NCBI GenBank assembly: GCA_030154105.1 | Contig: JASKKP010000019.1 | Span: 1 to 39,573 of the forward strand | Direction of reading: 5' to 3' | Origin: Bacillota bacterium | GTDB lineage: Bacteria > Bacillota > DTU030 > DUMP01 | DNA: 39,573 nucleotides | Shown: in pieces, positions 32,949 to 39,573 of the stretch | How the letters are laid out: each line of letters starts with the position of its first letter | Numbering within the stretch: the first letter of the stretch is position 1 | The notes under the pieces: model-generated | The model's database searches: none | The model's input: the letters and a program-made list of their open reading frames with translations, nothing else | What the model was told of the DNA's origin: nothing | Made by a program: the position numbers and the translations under genes

Positions 32949-33608
32949 CTACGCCTGCTTACCTAGTCGTTCGTTCAGAAGCTCAATAACGCGGCTGGCC
33001 ACGTCGGCAGAGACCCCGGCGCAGCGCTCTTTGCGCTTGGGATCATCATACGCGATACCGGTGGCTTCCATCCACTTGCCCACAGAATCGCGGCACAGCT
33101 CGGACTTTGACACAGTAGTGGTGAGGTTCAGCCCTGCCGGCTGGTACTTAGGAAACGGGAAGTCCCTATACCATTTGATTAGCTCGGAAACCAGCTCTTT
33201 CTGCAGCTTTCCATCGGCCACCATGCCGATAGCCGCTGCCGCCGCACCAATAGAGCCGCACAGCGTGGCTTGCTGAAACCCAGCAGCAAAGCTCAAAAAG
33301 GCCTTAGTGGGAATGTGATCAAAGGGATAGCCGACCTCTTCTGCAAGCAGGCCGAGGACCCCCTCGGCTACGGCGTACCCTCACCCGCCCTCTTTGTAGG
33401 CCTTGTAAGCCCGGTCCGCGGCTTTGCCGGAGTCCAGCTTTTTGTAAGGGTAAGGCCACTCCGGTTTCTTTTGAGCAGACGTCTGGCTGGCACTGCAGCC
33501 CGAAAGTAGCAGGCCGCCCGCACCGCTTAACAGCGTGATGCCCGCTGCTGTGGCCGCACCTTTAAGGAAGGTGCGGCGAGTAAGTAGTTTTCCTTTCTCT
33601 TCGCGCAT
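32949..33608 (-). CDS. Tat-exported C_GCAxxG_C_C-family selenolipoprotein, in-frame TGA = Sec76
   Basis: ORF calling splits this gene at a TGA (33381-33383). Both halves are in one frame and together give a 219-residue protein. N-terminus: Tat motif TRRTFLK, hydrophobic stretch, lipobox LLSGC. Then AYKEGG-U-GYAVAEGVLGLL, CGSIGAAAAAIG (Cys117), SELCRDSVGKW and RKERCAGVSADVA. This is the four-Cys C_GCAxxG_C_C redox family with Sec replacing the first Cys, a swap already known for some members. A perfect 7-bp hairpin with a GGGT loop lies 12 nt after the TGA, as a bacterial SECIS would. ATG 33608 follows GGAGG. Probably a membrane-anchored redox partner of the AOR chain. Confidence 0.9.
33351..33368 (-). 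promoter_or_regulatory. SECIS hairpin for Sec76
   Basis: Minus strand: GCCGAGG, loop GGGT, CCTCGGC, starting 12 nt and with its loop 19 nt after the UGA. The distance and the GU-containing apical loop match the known requirements for SelB recognition. Confidence 0.75.
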
Positions 33609-33729
33609 TCCCAAGCCTCCTTTGTTTGATGTATACCAAGCAAAGATTGCGCTATGACTTTCGCTTCCGGGCAACCTTTTTCCTTCTTAGGTCATACAAG
33701 AAAATTATAGAAAGATAAGTTTTTCTTTT

Positions 33730-34869
33730 TCAAAAGAGGCCCTGGCTTGAATCCTGGGCACATCTTGACCGGGGCAATTTGTGGATGCGGCAGGTCACGC
33801 AGTGGGTTTGCCCCGGATCTGTGCACAGGTAAGTACGTCCGCACACCGCGCAGCGCCGCGCCGTTGCCCTACCCAGAAGCTGGCCCTCGCCGTTTAGAAA
33901 GTACTTAAGCTCCGGTTTTGGCCCGTAAGAGAGGGCGCCTTCCGGGCAGCAGGTAAGGCACAGTCCGCAGGACGTGCAGCGCGCCGGGTAAAACCAAAGC
34001 CATGCTTCGCCATTTCTTTCCTCGACCTTTAAGGCCCCGCTCGGGCACAGGGGTACACATGCTCCGCAGAAGGTGCAACCGCCGGCGAGGCTAAGCCCCG
34101 CCCAGGGTAAGGTCGCGTCGGGAGCTGGCGCCCCAGCCGGGAAGAGGCGCGCCAGAGCTTCAAGGAGGATGCGGCGTCGCTGCGGCAGGCTGTGGGTCCA
34201 AGTGAAGCCCCGCTCTTGGGCCGGGGCCCCCAGGAGAGCTTGGAGGACGGTTTTGACGCTCATACCCTTTACAGCTTTAAGGAGACCGCGCTTACCCTCG
34301 TCCACGCTGCCTTCCGCTGCCGGCGCCCGCGTCCCTCGCCAAGGAAGCGGCGGCGGTAGCACCTTAGTTAGGGTCACTTTTTGGTTGCTACCGCACGCGC
34401 CCAGTATCGCCTGCGCTTCCAGGGCGGCGGCCTTTGCCGCCTGCTCCGCACGCTCGCCCCAGCAGTGCGCGCACACGGCCGGATCGAGGTACAAGTACGC
34501 TGCCCGTGCCCCCAAGCTCAGGGTCGCTACAAGGAGTTCGGGCGAAACCCTTCCGGCGCAGCGCACCACCACCCGGTCAGGGCGTCTGGTGACGGACCGA
34601 GGGCTGCGGTCACATGAAAAGACCAAGGTCGCCCAGCGTGCAGCCAGTTTCTGAGCTGCAAGGAGAATACCGCCATCTGAGTTTTCCTGTAGCGCAAAGA
34701 CGCCGGTCGGGCATTGGGCCGTGCAAAGGCCGCAGAAGACGCAGCTTTCAATTTGGACTGTTTGCCCGATGCGGATACCTTGAGTAGGGCAAGCTGCGAG
34801 GCACCGGTCGCATTCCGTCCGGCGCGAGCGCATTTTAACGCAGAGGCTGCCTTCCACCCTTAAACTCAT
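33730..34869 (-). CDS. polyferredoxin with four [4Fe-4S] motifs
   Basis: A 379-residue cytoplasmic iron-sulfur protein. N-terminal pair: CDRCLAACP and CVFCGLCTAQCP. Second pair around 265-310: CTFCGACVPLCP and CTSCGLCLTCCP. Between them is a 170-residue region with CAHCWGE of unknown fold. The C-terminus has two zinc-ribbon-like pairs (CAVCGRTYLC, CVTCRIHKLPRSRC). It could pass electrons between AOR and other carriers. The ATG at 34869 has no clear ribosome site; a short frame just upstream ends 5 nt before it, so translational coupling is possible. It is in line with AOR on the same strand. Confidence 0.88.
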   Translation of the reverse strand: MSLRVEGSLCVKMRSRRTECDRCLAACPTQGIRIGQTVQIESCVFCGLCTAQCPTGVFALQENSDGGILLAAQKLAARWATLVFSCDRSPRSVTRRPDRVVVRCAGRVSPELLVATLSLGARAAYLYLDPAVCAHCWGERAEQAAKAAALEAQAILGACGSNQKVTLTKVLPPPLPWRGTRAPAAEGSVDEGKRGLLKAVKGMSVKTVLQALLGAPAQERGFTWTHSLPQRRRILLEALARLFPAGAPAPDATLPWAGLSLAGGCTFCGACVPLCPSGALKVEERNGEAWLWFYPARCTSCGLCLTCCPEGALSYGPKPELKYFLNGEGQLLGRATARRCAVCGRTYLCTDPGQTHCVTCRIHKLPRSRCAQDSSQGLF

Positions 34870-35027
34870 AAGGTCAAGTCTCGACGCGAACTGGAGTAGT
34901 TCCTTTAACAGGAGGCACTCCTCCTCTAAACTGCAGGCCTTCTCTGCTCGTGGCGCCCAGGGTTATCCGGGCCGCACCCCCGGTCAGTCCCGGGCGCCTT
35001 TCCGGCGCTTCCTGCCGCCTGGCAACG

Positions 35028-35333
35028 TCAGTAGGCGCTATAGGTAACCTGGATGGTGCGCAGCTTCGCTTCATTAGCCTCGTCGATCTCAGCGTTGATT
35101 TTCGCGACGGTATTTTCTACAGTAGCTATAAGCTCGCCAAAGCGGTGCCCCGGCGAAACGATCTCGATGGCCGCATCCACAATAGCGATCTTCTCGCCTT
35201 CCTCCAGGGAAAGCCCCTCAAGAGCCTTATGGAAATATTCGGCCCAGGTCTCTCCGGGAGCTTCGGTGAGCGGCAGGCGGATGGTATGGGGAATGAGGAA
35301 GGCCCGCCGCGTCTGGGTAAAAAGGTCGTCCAT
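35028..35333 (-). CDS. hypothetical protein downstream of AOR
   Basis: A 101-residue soluble protein, 35 nt after the AOR stop, so in the same operon. It starts MDDLFTQTRRAFLIPHTIRLPL and ends in a helical region (AKINAEIDEANEAKLRTIQ). No cysteines or known motifs. Its constant place next to AOR would suggest an accessory or chaperone role, but I cannot name a family. The stop is TGA; reading through it gives no plausible protein, so it is not another Sec codon. Confidence 0.78.
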   Translation of the reverse strand: MDDLFTQTRRAFLIPHTIRLPLTEAPGETWAEYFHKALEGLSLEEGEKIAIVDAAIEIVSPGHRFGELIATVENTVAKINAEIDEANEAKLRTIQVTYSAY

Positions 35334-35368
35334 CTCGCTTCACCCTTCCTACTGCAGTAACCGCGCCG

Positions 35369-37420
35369 TTACGGCAGAAGCTCCAGCTTCTCGAGTTCAT
35401 CCGCCACGTCCTTAAGGCCTAGTTCCTCGAGTTTTGCCCGCGTGGGTACCCCGGTCTTCGGGTCCCAGCCGGACTGCTTATAATAATCCTCTTTAGCTAC
35501 TTCGTAGTCCTGGCGGTCAAGGCGGCCTCCTGGGGTAAAGGGTTCTTTATCCTTGGGGTAAATGAAGTACCAATCGGCCAGCTTATCATGCTTGTTCCTG
35601 AGGTCCTTGGTGCCCCACTCGCGCACAGTTATAGCCCGGTGGAGATTCCAGCACCTCTCGGCCATCTTCATAAGTTCCTCTTCACTTGTCTCTTTACCGG
35701 TGATGGCGGAGAAGAGCTTGGCCTCGAGCGAGGTATCACCCACATAGTTGCGCTCTTTCAAGGGGCTCGTCTGCACCGGGAACACCCAGTCGCAAGTGGT
35801 GAGTGAATCCTTAATGACGCCGTGGAGATCGATGAAACGGGCGTAACGGCCTTTGGCCGGATGATAAGGTGTGAGCTTGCCCACAGGATCCACTGCCTTC
35901 TCCGAACCGTAAAGAGCCTTGGCCACCTGCTGTACCGTCTCGAACGGCAGGCCGCTCCAGTGCACCAGGCCGTTCTGGTCATGGCGGTTGGGGTCCCGGT
36001 TATCCATCATCCAGTTAAGTCCCGTCACCACTGAGTAAGCCTGCGGGTTGTAGTGGTCGCCCATGCCGTGGGCGCAGTACTTAACTTTAGGGCCGGCATC
36101 GCCTCTTAAAATGTCATCCAGGACGCCTAGCTTCTCGGCCGCCCGCGGCACACCCTCCGCCAGGTACTTGCCGATGCCCTTCTTTTCGGCGATGGCGTGG
36201 CAGAAGGCGGTGACAAACTCTATACCGTCGCCCTCGAAGTGGTTTTTCATGGGTAGGCCGAGTTCTTCTTCCGTCATCTTCTTGGACTCATATAGCCACT
36301 CCACCAGGGCGAGGAGGTGTCGTATTTCCCAGCAGTTGATGCCCAGCATATCTACCAGCTGCTTTCCAAGAAAGGTTGCTTCCTTGCCGCCGTTCTTGGG
36401 CACGTACCAGAACTGAACGCAGTTCATAGCACCGGTTTCGGGCACGCCGTAGCGCTTCATGCCGGGCACACGCTGGAAAGAGAAGCAGTTGACTATGCAG
36501 CCGAAGCAGCCTTGGTTCTTAACGTGCGTGTCCTTAAGGCGCCCCTCGGCGTAAACCATTCCCGCGTGTGCTCTTAGGCCTGACTTATTGAGTTCGGTTG
36601 GGCCAATCTCGCCGATTTCCACCACCTTGTCGCCCCCGGTCCACTTCACACCTGGACCGGCCTTCCAGCGCGAAGCCTTGGCACCCTCTTTGTAAGCCGG
36701 AATAACCGATTGGTGGTCGCAGGCCAAGGAACGGATGTACCAGATAAGGTCTTTAACCTCTTCCTCCGTCTTGGCTACCTTGACTCCTTTGGTCCCGCGC
36801 ACGGCAATTCCTTTGAGGTTCTTCGAGCCCATGACGGAGCCGAAGCCGCCCTGACCGTTGACGTTCCCGGTATCGCTGACGATGGCTCCAATGCGCGTCA
36901 GGTTCTCACCGCAGGGGCCGATGGCCAGCGTCTTGGTGCGTTCATCGCCCGACTCCTGGCGCATGATTTTCTGGGCCTCGTAAGTATCCTTGCCCCAGAG
37001 GTGACTCGCGTCCCTAATCTCCACTTGATCATCGCGAATTAAGATGTAGACGGGTTTCTTCGCCTTGCCTTGAATGATAAGGGAATCGTACCCGGCGAAC
37101 TTTAGCTCCGGTCCCCAGTGGCCACCGAAGGAACCCCGTGTAGTCTGCTCTACCGGCCAAGTTTGCGGCGACTTAGAGATCACCACCGTGCGGCCGGAAG
37201 TAGGTGCATAGGTTCCCGTGAGCGGCCCAACACCAAAGATGATCCTGTTTTCTGGGTCAAAGGGCTTTACCTTGGCCGGCACTTCGTCCCACATCACCTT
37301 CCAGCCTAAGCCCAGGCCGCCGATGAAGTCTATATATTTGGCCGTCGGTTCTTTGCTGACCTTACCGGTCGTAAGGTCCACCCTGAGCACCGTTCCGGTG
37401 TAACCACAGAGTTCTGGCAC
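35369..37420 (-). CDS. tungsten-containing aldehyde:ferredoxin oxidoreductase family enzyme
   Basis: Oxidises aldehydes to acids (or reduces acids) using a bis-tungstopterin and one [4Fe-4S] cluster. Cluster ligands: Cys305, Cys308 and Cys312 (CFGCIVNC) and Cys543 (TTCDW), the same spacing class as P. furiosus AOR. The N-terminus has YTGTVLRVDLTTGKV and IGGLGLGWKVMWDE, then GPLTGTYAPTSGR, all typical. GTG 37420 (after GAGGGGTAAG) is preferred to the ATG at 37456, giving 683 residues. There is no signal peptide. A Tat-lipoprotein ferredoxin precedes it by 19 nt, as in the YdhY-YdhV pair. Which aldehyde is used is unknown. fdhD upstream fits cofactor sulfuration. Confidence 0.93.
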   Translation of the reverse strand: MPELCGYTGTVLRVDLTTGKVSKEPTAKYIDFIGGLGLGWKVMWDEVPAKVKPFDPENRIIFGVGPLTGTYAPTSGRTVVISKSPQTWPVEQTTRGSFGGHWGPELKFAGYDSLIIQGKAKKPVYILIRDDQVEIRDASHLWGKDTYEAQKIMRQESGDERTKTLAIGPCGENLTRIGAIVSDTGNVNGQGGFGSVMGSKNLKGIAVRGTKGVKVAKTEEEVKDLIWYIRSLACDHQSVIPAYKEGAKASRWKAGPGVKWTGGDKVVEIGEIGPTELNKSGLRAHAGMVYAEGRLKDTHVKNQGCFGCIVNCFSFQRVPGMKRYGVPETGAMNCVQFWYVPKNGGKEATFLGKQLVDMLGINCWEIRHLLALVEWLYESKKMTEEELGLPMKNHFEGDGIEFVTAFCHAIAEKKGIGKYLAEGVPRAAEKLGVLDDILRGDAGPKVKYCAHGMGDHYNPQAYSVVTGLNWMMDNRDPNRHDQNGLVHWSGLPFETVQQVAKALYGSEKAVDPVGKLTPYHPAKGRYARFIDLHGVIKDSLTTCDWVFPVQTSPLKERNYVGDTSLEAKLFSAITGKETSEEELMKMAERCWNLHRAITVREWGTKDLRNKHDKLADWYFIYPKDKEPFTPGGRLDRQDYEVAKEDYYKQSGWDPKTGVPTRAKLEELGLKDVADELEKLELLP

Positions 37421-37439
37421 CTTACCCCTCTCCCCTCTC

Positions 37440-38093
37440 TCAAGCTTTCTTCGCAAAAGGCACGAAGGTCAAGGCGCTGGCCGGACACTCTTTCACGCAG
37501 CGCGGGTCGCCGCCGCAGAGGTCGCACTTCAGAGATTTCTTGGCCTGCTCGTTGAAGACGACCATATGGAAGGGGCAGGCCCTCTCGCACGAACGGCAAC
37601 CTACACACTTCTCCGGGTCGATAACCCGGGCGTAAGTATCACCAAACTCGCCTTTCGCCGCCACGTGCGCCGCACCCGTAGGGCAGGCTTTCACGCAGGC
37701 CGGGTCCTCGCACTGGTGACAGGTTTCGGGTTTGAACAGGCCGGTGCTCATGGCGTACTCTGCGCGTTTGCGATCCACCGTAAGGCGCGCAAGGGCTGGC
37801 CAGGGAGCACCGTTGTGGCTGTATGAGCAAACCAATTCGCAGCGCCGGCAGGACCCACAAAGCGTTTCATCCGCCACCACCATGCCCTTGGCGGGCATGA
37901 TGCCGTTCACCGGCTGCGGCTCCTTTTTTCGGCCGCACCCGGCCAAAAAATCTGCCCCGGCGATGGCCACCACCGTAAGCGCGCTCCCCTGCAGGAAGCG
38001 CCGGCGGGTGATGGGGTTTTTGATAGCATTTAAGATAAGTTCAAAACCGGTGCTTTCTTCCGGGGTCTTATCCCCAACTAGCTTTTCCGCCAC
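37440..38093 (-). CDS. Tat-exported four-cluster ferredoxin lipoprotein (DmsB/YdhY-like)
   Basis: The electron-transfer subunit for the AOR next door. Residues 29-52 hold a Tat signal (TRRRFLQGS) with a hydrophobic stretch ending in the lipobox FLAGC, so the protein is likely anchored outside. Four [4Fe-4S] binding motifs follow: CGSCRRCELVC, CHQCEDPACVKACP, CVGCRSCERACP and CDLCGGDPRCVKECP, the layout of DmsB/HycB-type subunits. Length 217. It starts 39 nt after the fdhD stop and ends 19 nt before AOR. AOR could be carried across the membrane with this subunit by hitch-hiking, or the two could face each other across it. Confidence 0.9.
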   Translation of the reverse strand: MAEKLVGDKTPEESTGFELILNAIKNPITRRRFLQGSALTVVAIAGADFLAGCGRKKEPQPVNGIMPAKGMVVADETLCGSCRRCELVCSYSHNGAPWPALARLTVDRKRAEYAMSTGLFKPETCHQCEDPACVKACPTGAAHVAAKGEFGDTYARVIDPEKCVGCRSCERACPFHMVVFNEQAKKSLKCDLCGGDPRCVKECPASALTFVPFAKKA

Positions 38094-38132
38094 CTTTTCA
38101 CCCTTCCTCCCTGTATTTATTGAGTTCTCAGC

Positions 38133-38933
38133 CTAAAGCGCTTGCTCTTTGGCGCCAGCCTCACTCCCTTCCTGAACCGCCGGCCGGCCTGACCACCCTA
38201 TAACCCGCTCAGCCCCGGTGTAGACCGTGAGCCGCCGGCCGGCAGCGCGACCAATGACCGTAATCTGTGCCCAGCGGGCCAATTCCAGGGCGAGGTCGGT
38301 CGCGGTAGTAAGCGAGGCAAGAACAGGCACCCCAGCCTGCGCCGCTTTGATGACCATCTCACAGGAAATGCGCCCGGTGGTAAGAAGGACCGTCTGAGAA
38401 AAGTCCAGGTCAAGCAGCAGGCCCTTTCCGATCACCTTGTCTACCGCATTGTGGCGCCCAATGTCCTCGCTGTGGGCAAGAAGCTTCCCACTGGAGGCAA
38501 GAGCCGCGCTGTGGAGGCCGCCGCTCGTCTGGTAAAGGGTAGAGCGGGCCGCCATCTCCTTAAAACCGCGCCTAAGGTCTGCCAGCGTCACCGCTAGGCC
38601 AACCCCGGCGCGCGGCAAGCGGCTGGTAAGTTGCGCCGCCAGGACCGCCCCGCCGCCACAACCGCTTGTTACAACCTTCTCCCAACCACGCCGCTCCTCC
38701 CAGCGATCTACCGCCGTTTGTACGTAGACTTTGCGCAAATTTTCACAAGCTCCGATGGTGTAGATTTCGTCGGCTCCTTTAACCAGGCCCTGGCCGAAGA
38801 GCCAGCCCAGCGCCAACGCGGAAAGTTCCTGCGGAGTGCACATGAACGTGCCGGCCAAATGGCCGTTATAAATGAGCTCAACCGGCGCTTCCGTCGGCAC
38901 GCACGCCTTCGCAGAAACGGCTTTCCCGTTCAT
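38133..38933 (-). CDS. fdhD: formate dehydrogenase accessory sulfurtransferase FdhD
   Basis: Transfers sulfur from a cysteine desulfurase to the bis-pterin Mo/W cofactor, needed for formate dehydrogenase and possibly for AOR relatives. Family motifs: an N-terminal ELSALALGWLFGQGLV, TSGCGGGAV with the reactive-loop Cys92 (only one Cys where E. coli has CxxC), SEDIGRHNAVDKVIG and GRISCEMVIKAAQAGVPVLAS. ATG 38933 behind AGGAGGAAGGCAA is chosen over the start at 38951. Length 266. It is the first gene of the AOR operon. Confidence 0.95.
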   Translation of the reverse strand: MNGKAVSAKACVPTEAPVELIYNGHLAGTFMCTPQELSALALGWLFGQGLVKGADEIYTIGACENLRKVYVQTAVDRWEERRGWEKVVTSGCGGGAVLAAQLTSRLPRAGVGLAVTLADLRRGFKEMAARSTLYQTSGGLHSAALASSGKLLAHSEDIGRHNAVDKVIGKGLLLDLDFSQTVLLTTGRISCEMVIKAAQAGVPVLASLTTATDLALELARWAQITVIGRAAGRRLTVYTGAERVIGWSGRPAVQEGSEAGAKEQAL

Positions 38934-39245
38934 TTGCCTTCCTCCTACCACAGCCTATCCGCTGCACTTGGCAGCCCTTCCACCGGCCCAGGGATCGGCC
39001 CCGGGCTGTGTATTCTACGTAGCTGAAGTTCGATATTTAACTAACGAACTCCTGCGGTCCATAGAAGTTTTTATGTTTTGTATCACCATTGTTTTTGTTC
39101 TCTTCTGACCGGTCGTCCTAACGTCCGCCGCGCTATTTGGTACTAGGTGTCAAAGCGACCGACAGCAAGGGCCCGCTCTTTGCAGGGTCCGGGCCCTTTT
39201 CCACCTATCTTAGATCGCTAAGGCTGAGCGCCGTTTTAGTTCTGC
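38934..39245. other. upstream region of the fdhD-AOR operon
   Basis: No gene is seen. A TTGACA lies on the minus strand at 39147-39152 without a convincing -10 at 17 nt; the AT-rich stretch at 39060-39110 is the likely promoter zone for fdhD. I recognise no Moco/Tuco riboswitch. Confidence 0.4.
39167..39200 (+). terminator. intrinsic terminator
   Basis: AAGGGCCCG, 14-nt loop, CGGGCCCTT then TT on the plus strand. No plus-strand gene precedes it in the window. It could attenuate an unseen transcript or face the fdhD operon. Confidence 0.6.
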
Positions 39246-39309
39246 AAGGAGTCATCCATGCCGCTAAATAGCGGCACCACGAAGGGTGAAAATGGTATTT
39301 TCGAAGGAG
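39246..39309 (+). repeat. 64-bp leader cassette, copy B
   Basis: Matches copy A (29795-29858) at 63 of 64 positions, opposite strand. It carries the same AAGGAG, ATG (39258) and frame MPLNSGTTKGENGIFEG, and both hairpins. The single difference changes Asp to Gly in that frame. What follows is not a recognisable gene; in the cassette frame reading continues to 39500 into the intron, so any original downstream gene appears lost or interrupted. Confidence 0.85.
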
Positions 39310-39477
39310 GAGGCGCTGCGGAATATCTCGGTGGCAAACACAGGCAATGTTTCCCTAAAGCGCCAATCCACGCCCACGATCACGTGGGTCACTTAAGGGC
39401 CGGCAAGAGCAACGGAGGCCGAAGCCGGCATCGTGAAGCAGTCCACACCCACGCTCTAAACCACGCACCCCGCAAAC

Positions 39478-39573
39478 ATCGAGTAGGAGGGGGCGGCTAA
39501 CCCCCGTCCTCTCCCACCACCGTACGTACCGATCGGTATACGGCGGTTCACCAAGCTTGACGAATACTTTGGT
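39478..39573 (-). mobile_element. 3' end of a group II intron leaving the right edge
   Basis: The last 96 nt repeat, with a few changes, the domain V-VI and maturase end found at 15602-15698. Minus strand: domain V CCGCCGTATACCG...CGGTACGTACGGTGG, domain VI GGACGGGGG...CCCCCTCC with a bulged A, 3' end CGAT at 39478. Here the pairing is cleaner than in the 15.6-kb remnant, so this may be the intact copy. The rest lies outside the window. Confidence 0.85.
39548..39573 (-). CDS. partial group II intron maturase, last residues only
   Basis: Minus strand, frame QSIRQAW then TGA at 39550-39548, identical in protein to the end of the remnant at 15673. The upstream part is beyond the window. Confidence 0.7.

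Noticed and set aside
34874..34920. Short frame with RBS-like AGAGGAGG just before the polyferredoxin gene as a real leader peptide
   Set aside because: The candidate GTG is only 1 nt from the ribosome-site-like sequence; possible translational coupling is noted but not called a gene.
35028..35028. The TGA ending the 101-residue protein after AOR as a third Sec codon
   Set aside because: Reading through gives a Gly/Arg-rich sequence of a type common in off-frame GC-rich DNA, with no conserved look and no clear SECIS hairpin.

Overview
The window looks like the chromosome of an anaerobic, spore-forming, probably thermophilic Firmicute, Moorella/Thermanaeromonas-like, with high-GC coding DNA. 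This rests on gene content: a T-box before serS, SleB/YpeB germination proteins with a sigma-G-type promoter, a tungsten aldehyde:ferredoxin oxidoreductase, an oxygen-binding di-iron protein, FdhD, and two probable UGA-encoded selenoproteins. No species is assigned.

Layout. 152-3309 (minus): serS with its T-box leader and a CLC antiporter. 3364-12234: a spore-flavoured block with a GH18 glucosaminidase, a patatin lipase, the sleB-ypeB pair, a trypsin-like protease, unusual small proteins including a YbaB paralogue, two tiny membrane peptides of 26 and 30 residues behind a sigma-K-like promoter, and a HypE/AIR-synthase-like protein. 12470-15599 (plus): a glycine betaine importer operon (proVWX). 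15602-16062: a decayed 3' end of a group II intron. 16132-20915 (minus): lytS-lytR-unknown-cstA, a two-component system apparently serving a carbon-starvation/pyruvate-type transporter. 20995-22884: a hidden selenoprotein, ychF and a MoaD-like sulfur carrier. 22932-28813 (minus): a TPR protein translationally coupled to a 1626-residue protein that joins a BrxC/PglY-like ATPase to a PglZ-like domain. 29002-31406: a phosphoesterase behind a repeated leader cassette, an ODP plus small partner, and a 46-residue coiled-coil gene. 31548-38933 (minus): fdhD, a Tat-lipoprotein ferredoxin, AOR, a small unknown, a polyferredoxin, a selenocysteine-containing Tat lipoprotein, two tatA and tatC. 39246-39573: the second copy of the repeated cassette, then the 3' end of a second group II intron leaving the window.

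The last operon reads as one story. FdhD matures a molybdo/tungsto-enzyme; AOR is the enzyme; two ferredoxin-type proteins and a redox selenoprotein are its likely electron partners. Two of these carry Tat signals with lipoboxes, and the Tat translocase genes follow directly, which suggests an envelope-linked tungsten enzyme chain. The most novel-looking items are the ATPase-PglZ fusion with its TPR partner, the two in-frame TGA genes that naive ORF calling breaks, and the 64-bp leader cassette carrying a start codon and hairpins. All calls come from reading the sequence by eye; no database search was run.
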